A stretch of 64,000 nucleotides of DNA from Lethocerus indicus (Eukaryota > Arthropoda > Insecta > Hemiptera > Belostomatidae): NCBI GenBank assembly GCA_019843655.1, contig JACDQD010000007.1, positions 21,284,365 through 21,348,364 on the forward strand, read 5' to 3'. Each line of letters starts with the position of its first letter. Position 1 is the first letter of the stretch. Shown here one piece after another: positions 25,291 to 37,683 of the stretch. The notes under the pieces are model-generated. The model saw nothing but the letters and a program-made list of their open reading frames with translations, was not told the origin of the DNA and searched no databases. The position numbers and the translations under genes were made by a program.

Positions 25291-28200
25291 GTTACAGTTT
25301 TACATAACAGAAGAGCTAATATTTTTTTAATTATGTGATTATTACTTTACAAGTTTCATTTTATGAAATTATTTTTCAAAATAATACATTTTCAGATTGG
25401 AGGAAGCTGAATCAGAAAATCAAAATGAAGAGTCATCCATGACTACTGGGAGTCAGACACCAAGGACTTTCAAAGCTGAGACTGTAGATGAATTAAGTGA
25501 AGGTCCCCCTAGAAAACTGAGTACTACTGAATTTAGACCTATAAATGGGCAAACTTTGGATGAATCTCCACCCAAAGAAACTACTGAGTTTGTGAAAGTA
25601 AATATATTACTGGTTTTCTATTTATTAATTGTTAAGGATTTTAAAAGATATTCGAACTATACATTTATTTCCCTTTATCACTTAAAAGAACTCTGTTGCT
25701 TATGCAGTTATGAAAGCAGCTGATGTATGAAAACAATGTACATTTTTTCTTGTATTCTTGGCTCCTTATTTATCATTTTATGACCTTAAATACTATTACA
25801 TTATTTAAATGTGTTAATTGTATGAAATAATATAATTTAAATATGAAATAATTATATTTCTGTCAGTATTTCTAATGTTTTACAATTCCAGTTATCATTC
25901 ATTAAATTTAATGTCACAAATGAACTGCGCAAGTATTGAGACAAGTACTGGTATATGCTAAAAAGACAAGACTGTGGAGTTAAATATTTTTGTTTCATAT
26001 TTGCCATTTCACTGAATGATTTGGCAAATCCTTATATTAAATCTGTTACTATAATTATTTGCCAGTGGCTTTAATCCAAAATTGTTATTTTACCTTGGGC
26101 AGATATAGAAATACGTCGTGTCAACATGGACTACCTATTAGCAGTTGTGGCTTTTTGATTAGTCACTGCTGTCAACATTTTATAATTGATATATGGTTTT
26201 ATTGATTAAGGATATTGGAAGTCAATATATTAAAATGTGTCTTCATAATTGGGTGAAGTAATGTGATATTTTGAAATAGTCAGAGCAACTGAAAATGATT
26301 GAAATTATCAAATATTACTTAAGATTATACCATTTATACCTGTTGAATTAGATTTATTTTTTATGATTTAGTGTGAGTAGTTATTTACTATTTTTAACTT
26401 ACAAAACCCCATGTATTTTATTTTGTAGGAGGATTCACCTTCAGCTGATGAGAATAACACTGTTACCATAAGCAAGCGAAAACGTAGGAAGAAGTCAATA
26501 AAAAAGAAACATGGAAACAATGTTCAAAAGAGGAACAGCATACCCACAGTTCCAGTACAAGAAGTCAAAGTGGAGGAAGAGAAGCCATCTACAAATGATG
26601 CCATTTTCCAAATGGAAGACTTGGATTCAGCTGCTAATGAGGCTGAAAACAAGGTGGAAAAACGGATTAAAGAGGTACTTTATTCCATGACAGATTTTAA
26701 GATACCAGAAGGAGGAATACCATAAATTTGAGAAGAATCAAAATTAACAAAAATTCTAAAAAAGTAATACATATACTTTTCAGTCACTGAATTTTATCAA
26801 TATACACTATATTTTCATTTTTTAAGAAATGATATGATTTTTCAGTAAAATATAATTTTTTTTAAACTGGTTATTATGGTACTGAAATGTAAAAACTTAA
26901 GATATGTCAAACTCAGTGTGAAATTTTAATGCTTGCAGGATATTGAATCAGTTATGGAACTTCCAACTGTACAAGAATTGCCTGTTGAAAGAGACATTCA
27001 TTTTTTTAGTGATACTGAAATTACTCCTGGTAGCAGGTGAGATACAGTTTTACAGAACAAGTTATGAAAGTTAAAAGTAACATTTATTTAAACTAAAAGG
27101 TATAAGTTTTTTTAGTATTTGAAATATGTTTGTGCATTCCCAGTGTTATGATTTTTTTTATAACTAGTTACAAGGTATTTGGAACTTTTGATATGTTGAA
27201 TAAATTACAAATAAAATTATAGTAAAACTTCTAGAACTAGGAAATTGCTTCATGATTTTACATTGTTTTTATTCTAGTATTTTTGAATTCAATAAGAAAT
27301 GTATTCCTATATGCTTTCCACCAGTTAATACAATGGTCTTGTTCATACTACAGCAACTAAATGTGGTTTAGGTATGTGAAAGGTGATGATAACGTTTTGG
27401 TGGAGACAGGCTTTCAGCTCATCAATGCATCGCACATCGTTTCAGCTTTGTAACTAACTAAACTAACATTAATGTTCTTATAAAAATTTAAATTCAAATT
27501 TTTTATTTGTTCTTGTAAACCTACTGTTTGCATGGTCTATAACCCCTGTATGTGTTATAATAACAATGCATGAGATGTGTTGTGCATTGGTATGAGAATG
27601 ACCTTTTAATCTTGTTAAGTATTGTTATTGTATATGGTGAGCTAGATCACAGTTATGACTGGAAAAGTTTTGAACAATTTATTTATTTTTTCAGTTTAGT
27701 TGTTTCTGCATTTGAAAAATAAAATATAAATAATTAACTCCATAGCTTGATTAAAGATGCCAATAAGAATCATACATATCATTTCAAGTTTAAATTGGCA
27801 CTAATGAATATTTTAATAGATTGTGAGAACAAGGCAGGAATCTAGCATGAAAATATTGATTTCAATATAGAGGGGAAAACATACATAGGGTACCCTTAAT
27901 TATGAAATTTGTAATTCGATATTCTTGCAGCAGCTTGTATTGATAAAAAATGGATTATTTGGTAAACCAAAAATGGTTCATTATAATTTGAATAAGTATT
28001 GATTTCCTGACCTGTTCTCCACCAAAAGACCTATGAATGTTTGTCATTTGCATAATAGATACATCCAAATTGAATTTATAATATGTTACCATATAGGTTC
28101 TTTTTTTATTAGTGTTGAGTCTGTTCAAAGTGATTGTAGTGGCTGATAAATATCTCCAATAATCTCACAGAATTTTTTCATATCCTGCTAGAAACATGGG

Positions 28201-31200
28201 GGATTATGAAATTTGCATGAATCAATGTCAATGTCCAATAGACAGCATACTACTGTATAAAGAGTATATATTTTCATTTCATTTTAATTTCATTTTTGAA
28301 TGTTAAAATAAGTTAACACGATTCCTTTTTATATTTTGATATTAATATGGTTTAGTGGTTTAGTTTAGTTTGTGATACATGTTATTTATTCAGTTAAATA
28401 ATTGATTGGTTATAATAAATATTTGATGTGCACTAAATGATAAGTGAATTTTATTAGTGAAATAATGTTTTATTCAGTTCTATGGACTATATTTACATAT
28501 CTAATTATTTCGTGGATGATATAACTTCTTCATTCATTATAGATTATTCAATTCATCAATAGAAAAATAGGGTACTTCTTCAAAACTGATCAAGACCATT
28601 TTCACAACTATTAGAAAACATACCATGCTTTAGAGTGCTTTAAAAGTATCATTTTTTAATCTGACAAAACATCTATAATATGGTTGTTAGGATGAAGGAA
28701 ATATAAAAGAAAAACTGGTCGTGACCATCCGTATTTTATTAGTCGCATGTTATTGACTGGAATTATAAAAGTTCTGTCCAAATTGTTGGCAGCCCAAGGG
28801 ACCAGCGAGAATTTGCTCCTGTACAGAGTGATAGTGAATTTGAAACAAAAAGGACAGGAGGTGTGGGAGGAGAAACAGTGCCTAATGGGGTAACAGAAGA
28901 TCATGCTCAGTCATGGAGATGGGGTGAACTCCCAACACCGGAACCTGAGGATAAGAAGCAAGAATGTAAGTTGATATATATTTCTTAAGCATTATTTAAC
29001 TGGTAATTAATTAAATTAATCCCAATCTTTTAGATAATGATTGCAAGTAAATTTATTAATGTAATTATTTTTAACAGGAAGTTATATGTATACAATTTTT
29101 CATCTTCTTCCTTGTGTGCAGTAATCCTCACAATTCATAGTTCTTGTCTCTTCACAACATTTATTGCAATTAATAATATTCTTTTAATAATTATTTATTG
29201 TGCTTTAAAATGCAGCCCAAAAGTGGATGCACAGCATGCTTGGGTTTATGAAAAAGACAAAGCATATGAGGCATAAGAACGAAGGTGAAGGCATTTATCT
29301 GTCTGAAGTGAACTCAGAAGATCCAGAAATGGCTGCATTATATTTCCCAAATCCTTACAAACAGACTGCACCAGCGCCTACACAGGGTATGGATATTATG
29401 AAACAATAAAGTAGAGTAATTACTGTAGTTTTTATGAAATTATTAACTAGTAATTTTGACACTTGCATATGTAAATGCAGAAAATGCATAAACAAACCTA
29501 CAAAACCTTGTGAATTGTTATTTCTGTTTACCCAGATTTTGCAGAACCAAGCCGTGAGGAAGATGCCGAATCTGGTAATGGTCCATCCCTTCCTCAGTCA
29601 CCCCACAGTGTTGAAGGCGCTATCTGTGGACCAAAGTCAGTGGACTTAAATAATATCAAGTGAAAATTAATAATATAAATATAACATTTTCCTTAAATGC
29701 AGTTTTATTAGTACACAGTTACTTCTTTTTTAAGGTCCAATTAAAATTAAACTTACAACATATCATAACAGTTTTTTTTAACATAAAAAATAGAATATGT
29801 AATTATTAAGGTGGCAGTTTAAATAGCTTTTAATGTACTAGACCAGTCTTTAATCTTTAATATTAAATATAATTAATTTCAAGGTGAGTTTATTTAATAC
29901 CTCACGTAATGTAAATTTGTTATTATAGGTGGAATCCTGAAGACATTGCACTTTCACTCTGTGGTACTGAGGGAACAGATACCTTTGATGAACATGTAAT
30001 ATCTTACACAGATCTGGCCACTGATCCAGGTCTGGTGAACAACCCCAAGTTGGTCATCAGAATGGATGGCAAGATCTACCCGTGGAAGATGGCTGTACCC
30101 CTTGTAATGGCACTCTTTGTCTATCACAAACCTTTGCCCCAGGTGCACTATTTATTTTCAACTAGTTCATTATTGCTCACTCATTTAAAAAAAAATTAGT
30201 AATTAGTAAAATCAAATTCAGCATCTCATGAATAGAAAACAAATTTTTAATTTGAAAACACTTTCCTTTATGGCCACTCATTTTTATTCTTAAATAAATG
30301 TTGATTCTAGTTTTATTGCACTTTTCACTATTATATTCACAATGTTAGTTCATTTAGTATATTAGTTATATGTGAAACGGCATACATTTTTAAATTTAAT
30401 TGTTTTCAAGATACCGATGAACAATAATAATTGGTAAAGAATAATCTCCAGTACCTTAAAATAGAACTTTAAATTCTGGTATTGTATGCTCTAAGAATTT
30501 CAATTTTTTTGACATTGAGCACACCTATCTGCACATTCTTCAATTTAAATCAGAATAACTATTTGAACTATGTTTAACATTTTGTAAATAATCATTTAAT
30601 CAATAGATTATATAATATTGATCATGTACTGTTTTATAAACAATTTGACTCCATAAATGAATTAAAATGTGGACTATTGGGAAAATTGTTTTATTCTTAT
30701 CAGAATGAATACAAATGGAAACTGCACTGTCCTTTTAATTTTTATGGGTTTTAAAACATATTAAACAGCTGAATATATCTTTTAGGAAATAGTTGCTCGT
30801 ATAACAGGCGATTTAGAAACAGAAGCATCCAAACAGGAGAAAGAAAAGCAGCAAAAGAAAATTCATTATTCATCGTGGTTCAATTGGCCACGTATTAATG
30901 AACAACAGAAATTTGGTAAGACCCCATTAAGTTAGTATTTCATTTAACTGATTTTTAAGCGATTATTATTATTAGTTAGTAAGTCATTTCCAAATAGCTG
31001 AATAACTTTATTCTTTGTTAACTTTACCAGGTGAGGAACCTGGGTCCAACATTAAGGAAGAAGAAAGGAAGATTCCAAAAGAAGCTATTGTTAACAAGTA
31101 TGAGGATGTTTCATTTTAATAAATAATTTCTTATTGAAGATGTTTTAATTGTTGAAATGGAGCCTCCTCTGTTGCTGAGGTTGGCAGTTAAAATCTGTCT

Positions 31201-34200
31201 ATCTTAGCTGTTTATGAGTTAACATAACTCAGGGAGCTAGACAGTGTCAATCTCTAGTAGTAGTCACTAGCCGGCACATAACAGGCTGCAGTGACCTAAT
31301 TGTGAAATGGAGAAAATATTGTATAAATTATTTGATTGCAGTATCATAATATATTATAGTATATAATCAATTAACATAATATATTATATTAATTGCTACA
31401 AGAATTTAATTTATTTTGTTTTTATAATGTTGCCACTTAATATTTTTGTGAAGGTTATTTTGAGTCTAAACATTTGAAGAATAAAAGTTCATAGACAATA
31501 ACAAATTATTGTAACATTTTTATTTTTAAATTTGTTAAAAATATTTTGAAATTTTTTTTTTCAGAAGTATGGAGAGTAATGAGGGTGATCTGAAAGAGGA
31601 GTTATCGGAGCAGACTTGTAATACTTATGAAAAGTATCGCAAGACTCTTAGGCTTAGTTCTGCACAAATAGTATGTACTTTTGTGTAATTTATTACACCT
31701 TTATTATTATTTATTTCATTTTTATATCCTTTGATCATGTAATAAAATATTTTCAGGAAGATTCTATAAATTCCATAATCTTTTGTAGATATTTTGTAGA
31801 TTCTTTGTTACATAAATCATTATAAATTGTCCTTTTATTTCAAAAATTAGTCTTTGTATAATTAATTAATGAGTTTCGTCTTTATATATTTATGTGGCTA
31901 TCTGACATAAAGTTATCATCAAGAAACATTTACAGGCCAAACTGAAGCTTCAACCAGGAGCAAATGAAATTGAATTCAGTGTTACTACAGCTTACCAGGG
32001 CACAAGCAGGTGCAAGTGTTTCCTTTTCTGTTGGAGATATGATGATAAAATTGTTGTCTCCGACATTGATGGCACAATTACCAAGTAATTATTTTGTTTA
32101 GTTATTTCTTCTGTAGAAATAAAGTTATTATTCCAAGTTTATATTGTTTTATGATAATCTAATTGATGTTTCTGATTCATTTAACTCATTAAATTCGTGT
32201 CATAAATAAAACAAATTATTATTTTACAATTAATTCTTTCTGCAGGTCTGATGTACTTGGTCATATCCTTCCTATTGTAGGAAAGGATTGGGCCCAGAGT
32301 GGAGTTGCAAAGCTTTTCACAAAAATAAAAGAAAATGGTTATAAACTCCTCTACTTATCTGCCAGAGCTATTGGTGAGATTTTTTTTAAGTTCCCTTGAT
32401 TTGTTAAATTATATATCAATTTATAAATTTCAGAATGGCATTAAAAATATTTTGTATTAGTTCACATTTTACAACTGAAGTGCAACACATTAATTTTGCA
32501 TAGTTCATATGTGATGATGACTTATTGTTATAATGTGTTTATGATGTATCATTCATACATATGTATAGATGTGTACATAGGTATAAAAATAATTTTAAGT
32601 AAGCCCTCGTTAAACCTTTAAAAAAGTCCAAATAATGTATATAGTTTGTATAATCAAATTTCTTGCAGGTCAATCTAGGGTTACACGTGAATATCTCAAG
32701 TCTATCAAGCAAGAGGACTTAACTCTCCCTGAAGGACCAATGCTTCTGAATCCCACAAGTCTTCTTAATGCTTTCCATACGTAAGTTTTAATGATGTAAT
32801 GATTTTTTTATTTCTTTATGAATAAAAATTTCTTATGACATAATTTCAATAAAACCACTATATTCCATATTAATTATTAAAAGAAAAATGAACATCTGTT
32901 GCATAAATATGTATTTTAGCTTCTGCATATAATATAATACATTATAGGCAATTAAGTATTGACTTTTTTAGTAAAAGTATTTGCCTTTTCATTTGTTCTG
33001 ATGTGTGTACCTTACCGGGAAAAGTAATTTCTATAAATTTTATTTATAATCGTATTGTTTTTGTTGCAGGGAAGTAATTGAGAAGAAACCAGAAGAATTC
33101 AAAATATCATGTCTTCGTGATATCCAAGCTCTTTTCCCGCCTCACATAAAACCTTTTTATGCTGGTTATGGCAACAAAATCAATGTAAGTGATTATATAT
33201 ATTATTAATGTAATTGTCTAACTGTGTCCATAGAGAACATATAACTGTGCCCACTCTTTTATTTGGTCTTAAGTTAGCTACTGTTAATTTTTAATGCGCC
33301 TAATATTTTCTGCTATATATGAAAATTTATACCACATGTCCTGAAGTTACAGAATGTTTCATTTTAATTTTTTAGGATGTCTGGGCATACCAGGCTGTGG
33401 GCATTCCAATTTTTAGGATCTTCACCATCAACCATAAAGGAGAACTGAAACATGAACTTACTCAGACATTCCAATCAACGTGAGTATCATGAAATGTTTC
33501 AGTTGAAATTATTGTTAGTTTTAAGACTTTATTTTGTGCTTATATAAACACCCCCCCTGCACGCAGAGAGAAAAGTATCGTCGAAGATGAATGAAGAGTA
33601 ATTTTTATGGGATTGAAATCATCCTGTATGTGTATTAATCAAGTATAAGTTCTGGAATATCTTCCGGTACTTATTGGATGCCAGATTTCATTGGTGTATT
33701 ATTATTTAAGGCTTTGAGGGTCACACAATATTATAACACACCTGAAGAAAGGGGAAAAATTCTTGTTTTAATTGATTGTGTTAGAGTCAGGTTATTTGGA
33801 TAATTATGAAAAGTTCTTATATCTACAATCAAATGGTCAATTATGGAATTGGCTTTGATTGGTGTGCTGGTGGTGGTCAAGAGAGGTTATACACTGTTGG
33901 GTTGGGGTTGTGCAAATAACTTTTGTAAATTTTGAAAACATGACAGTTTTTCAGGAGTTGAAAATATAAGTATGTATGTATATTTTTTTATTTACATCAG
34001 TTTTATTTTTCAAAGCATTATCAGCTTATTATTTTATTTGCTTTATTTTACTCACTAAATTTTTTTTTCAGAATTTGTTATCAGCTACTTTGCGTGTTCT
34101 CTGTAATCATGTTACTGTTGTCTTTTTTCCGCTTTAATGCCAATTTATTTTTGTTTTATTCTCTCTTTTCCTATTTTGTAAATTTATATTTTCAACTCGT

Positions 34201-36173
34201 TTCAGCTTTTTCTTTTGTCATATTTTCAGAATTTTTCAATCAGTGTTTGTATTATTTATGTTTACAGCAGCTACCTTGGGCAGAGTAGTATAGTGAACGA
34301 TTTGTTTCCACCTTTGGTTCATTGTGCCCTGCCTGCCAGCAGGCCGATCCAGATTGACACTCTCAAGGTTCCGTCATTCACGTTGGAGGCTGTTGCTTAG
34401 AAATGAATAAACAATAACCCTCCTAAAACAAAATCAAAAACACGAAAAAGTATATATCTTGGAGATCTTCTTTCTTAGTATGATTTAAAAGTCTGTTCAA
34501 TTTCAAAATCTTTCTTCTCTAACCCTCACAATTGTGCACGTTTACGGAAACATGCCTCACGGGCTGTTTAACTTTCCTTCTGCCTTCACTGTCCATCCGA
34601 AACTGTCTAGAAGTGAAAAAAGGGTAAGCCAAAAGAGGGTGGTTTGGCTTTGTTGTTTATTTCTTCCTGAAATTTGGAATTCCCCGATACAATGCTGCTA
34701 CAAGACCAGTGTGTTTGAGTGTGTTAAGCTTTGTTCATAAATAAATAAAAATCTAATTATAGGGCTTTATAATTTGGGAAGCGTGGAGCCTCACACAAGG
34801 TGGGGGAAGTGTGCTATCATCTGGTTGGCTTCTGTGAATGTGACACATTATCCCCTGGCACTTATGAAATAAGCAGCAGATGTCAATTTAAAAATATATT
34901 TTGTTTATACAATAATATAATGTATTTGGAAAAATGTAAGGTTTATTTATTAAGAGGAAGTTATGAGAATATAAGTAATTCATTCATAAATTCTGTGATA
35001 ATTCAAATAAACAGAATTGCTGCCAGCAGTTTTATATAGAATAGCAAATGCAGTATGCCAATCCTGTTCTGATAAAAAAAATTATATAAAACATAGAATG
35101 AGGAATTTTGGTAAACCTGTACAGATCATACATTTCCTGTTAATATTTTTAATCTGATATTCCACACCAGATAATATATTGTTGTTTCTTGATCTTATGT
35201 CTGTCTTATCGTGAATCTAACATACTCTTGTGCATGTTGACATTGCTTTTACCATTTTTCATTTGACTTGCTTGGTTTTACATTTCATTGATTCTGTAAA
35301 AAAACATCCTTCCCATTACTACAGTATATTATTTAAGATTCCTGTAAAATGTACATTAACTTTTCTCTTCCAGTTATCTTTTTACAGAGATGATCTCTTG
35401 TTTGCCGTTTTTACTGAGTGTTTTATATACATACTCCCATTTTAGATGGTATCATTATATATTTTACATGAGGGGGTGTGTATGTTTCTTCAGAATGTCA
35501 TAATTTCTTCCTAAATTTATTGATACATGTAGGTTGGAATTATTAATGGGTCACCCCATAATTAAGCAAGTCTTAGGGTTAACAAAATAATTGTTGCTTT
35601 TGATAATTGGTGGCGGCAATCCCTAGTTCCGTCTTCAAGACTGAAACATATGTGCATAATTATTTACAGGAACTTTGATATTGTTAATTCCATTGATTAT
35701 TAAGACATTAATCATTCAATGAATAACTTTTAATATATTATAACCAACAAATCTTATTTATGGTTGTATTTAATTACGTGTTAAAAATAATTCCATGTTT
35801 GGTTTTATTTAAATATCAATGTTGGAATGTCATATTTTTTAAAACTTTTACTTTTATTTTTTATACACTTTTAAAACACTGAGTAGGTGTTTTTTGCTCC
35901 TCGGTCAGATCAGAATTTGATACAACTATAAATAAATAAAGTGCTTAATAAATTTTTTAAGTACCTTTTAATATTTTGAAGACAAATCAAAAAGATGGAT
36001 GTTTTTAACATCTTTACTGTTTCAGGTATTCTAACATGAGTGGTCTCGTGGACCAAATGTTTCCGGCATCAAAGCCAACCTCTAATGAAGACTTCTCAGA
36101 ATTTGTGTATTGGCGAGAGCCAATATTGGACATCGATACCTTACCTGAATTTACTAGTCAAGTGAAAATCTAA
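22773..36173 (+). CDS. Lpin: Lipin, Mg2+-dependent phosphatidate phosphatase
   Basis: Dephosphorylates phosphatidate to diacylglycerol for triglyceride and phospholipid synthesis at the ER; lipins also act as nuclear co-regulators. Exons: 22773-22952, 24711-24892, 25396-25597, 26429-26674, 26939-27036, 28793-28965, 29216-29386, 29536-29635, 29929-30142, 30786-30915, 31031-31097, 31565-31670, 31936-32084, 32246-32373, 32669-32780, 33070-33184, 33376-33479, 36026-36173; total 2625 nt, 874 aa. The N-Lip domain starts at Met1 (MNYLGKVI) and keeps the conserved Gly (Gly80 in SGEAFF). A basic nuclear signal lies at about 204-215 ([12 protein letters not shown]), and a middle lipin segment (ALSLCG) follows. 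The C-Lip HAD domain has catalytic DIDGT (Asp666, Asp668) and the LxxIL co-activator motif LGHIL (677-681). All catalytic parts are intact. Met at 22773 is chosen because the N-Lip helix begins there. Introns are AT-rich, and alternative exons are listed separately. Confidence 0.95.
25251..25288. repeat. (TA)n microsatellite in lipin intron
   Basis: Uninterrupted run of about 19 TA units in the intron between the second and third lipin coding exons, about 110 bp before the acceptor at 25394. Likely length-polymorphic. Confidence 0.9.
27372..27449 (+). CDS. Candidate in-frame cassette exon of lipin
   Basis: Within the lipin intron 27037-28792. It is preceded by AG at 27370-27371 and followed by GTAACT at 27450. 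Its length is 78 nt, a multiple of three. Its entry phase (AG|G gives Arg) and exit phase (TT|C gives Phe) both match the flanking exons, and it is open throughout. It would insert 26 residues beginning [10 protein letters not shown] before the conserved Ser/Pro segment. If the weak donor is not used, the frame stops at the next codon, giving a short lipin without the catalytic domain. The pyrimidine tract is poor and I know no homologue, so this remains a candidate. Confidence 0.35.
33567..33594 (+). CDS. Candidate short alternative last exon of lipin
   Basis: A run of C followed by tgcacgcag is a strong-looking acceptor at 33565-33566, only 86 bp after the donor at 33480. Spliced in phase (AC|A) it reads T-E-K-S-I-V-E-D-E and stops at 33592-33594. 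This would replace the conserved C-terminal tail with an acidic nonapeptide while keeping the whole phosphatase core. It may instead be a cryptic site. Confidence 0.3.
34268..34400 (+). CDS. Lpin: Alternative last coding exon of lipin
   Basis: Acceptor tttacag at 34261-34267. In the phase left by the exon ending at 33479 it encodes a 44-residue tail ending TLEAVA and a TAG at 34398-34400. Its start (T-S-Y-L...IVNDLFPPL) resembles the family motif SYxxLSELVxHVFPxL at least as well as the distal exon at 36026 (T-Y-S-N...LVDQMFP), so it looks like a homologous alternative end. Using it gives 869 aa. The acceptor is a CAGCAG tandem, so inclusion or loss of one Ser is possible. AATAAA follows at 34406 and again at about 34738, allowing an independent 3' end. 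Confidence 0.65.
34406..34411 (+). terminator. Poly(A) signal AATAAA, proximal lipin end
   Basis: Canonical hexamer 5 nt after the stop of the proximal last exon. It is very close to the stop, so the AATAAA-containing run at about 34737-34751 is an alternative signal for the same isoform. Confidence 0.4.
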
Positions 36174-37600
36174 TATGCTTTTATCATATATATATTATTT
36201 TGTTTTTGTAATTTAAAATGATTTTCTTCTTCCTCCCACGTCAGTGACATATATGTTGAATGTTACCAATTACAATGAAAAGTGAGAAACAACTTATTCA
36301 TAAAAGAGAAAAAATAGGATAAAATAAGGATAGTAGTGGTTATAAAATATAACAGGAAAGTACGGTTTTATCTAGGGAGGAGGATAATTTGTGTCCCTTA
36401 AATACAGTTTGAATCTTTGGTTACTCACAAAGACTATAGTTTGGCAGGTTATTTTACAGAAAAATAATGTTTAATATCTGGAACCTTTAGTGGGTTAATA
36501 ACCTGAACAATTTACCTGTAGACAGAAACTGTTTTGTTCTGATTTATTGTTTTTTTCCTATTGATCAGTAGCTTAATACATTTTTAGATTCTACTTAGAA
36601 TAAGAGAGATGGAGGGGGTAACAAAAGAGCAAGCGCATTTTTTTATTATTTGGTCTTTCCTTTTTCATTTTGTATCCACAAGGCCTTTATTAATATAATA
36701 CACACCTTCGTGTTGATTGTTTCTGTTATTATATGCGAAAGAATATAATTTTTTTTTAAGATAATACAAAAATGTTTTTTATGTCTGTGATCAAAGAGTT
36801 CTAGTCAGCACATACAAAATCAAAACTTGAACATTGAAGCTGGTGGTTATGAATGACTTAGTCTTAGCAGAAGTAGTGAAGGTGATAATAACTGTTTTGA
36901 AGTTTATATAATTGTTTGAAATATCTGGTTTCTTCAAGTTTATATTTATTATAGATAAGACAGGCCTCTATTTGTACCCACAGACCCAAAACATTTTTGT
37001 TGTTTTATTAAAATTATTTGCATTCAATAGTATTATCACAATTGGTTTGAATATCGCTGATATTTGGCTCACTTAGCAGTGCTGTGTAGTGAAGTTTTGT
37101 GATCGTTAAGCATTGATATTATTACTTGTTAGTCGCTTGTATTTAAAGTAAAAAAAGAGGAAAAGAAAAAAGATAATTACATTACCTAATATCGATAGAG
37201 CATTCCATGTCGGGTACTTTCGTATGTTACTTTAATTTCAAATTATTTTTAGAAAAGACTTTATTTGTGTTTATATATTTTTTTTAATTACTGTAGATAT
37301 GTATATCTTGTTAATGTGATATTATGTTTGTTTGTAGGATTTCAGTTAATACCAAATGCAAACAATAAGGATCATTCAGTGTTATTTTTGTAAATATATA
37401 TATATTATTTTTTTATTTAATTTGAAATTTGTTATTCCCAAAATTTTATTCTTTCTGTTTTGCCTATTCTTTTAAGTACAAGTGATTTGAGTTAAGTTAC
37501 TATTAAAAAACGGGCTGTTTGATCGTATTACCTTAAAAAGTTGTATATTTAATACACGTGCTACTTCGATATGTTTGTTGTATATTGGTCAAAATAAAGT
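36174..37600 (+). other. Long 3' UTR of the distal lipin isoform
   Basis: AT-rich sequence without coding potential between the lipin stop and the AATAAA at 37593-37598. A TATCGATA palindrome (37190-37197, a DREF-type site if active) lies inside it. No other gene was seen. Confidence 0.5.
37593..37598 (+). terminator. Poly(A) signal AATAAA, distal lipin end
   Basis: Canonical hexamer about 1.4 kb after the distal lipin stop and just ahead of the convergent ORC4 3' end. Confidence 0.6.
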
Positions 37601-37624
37601 ACACTTTAAAAGGAAATTTGTTAT

Positions 37625-37630
37625 TTTATT
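37625..37630 (-). terminator. Poly(A) signal AATAAA of ORC4
   Basis: TTTATT on the plus strand, read as AATAAA on the ORC4 strand, 53 nt after its stop codon. Cleavage 10-30 nt beyond would fall at about 37600, overlapping or touching the lipin 3' end. Confidence 0.6.
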
Positions 37631-37683
37631 CCTTAATAAATAACTTGGGATATAATAATAACAATATTATTGAAAGAAAAACA

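Noticed and set aside
37190..37197. TATCGATA, a DREF-type promoter motif
   Set aside because: It lies within the lipin 3' UTR, far from any start codon, so a promoter role is not supported.
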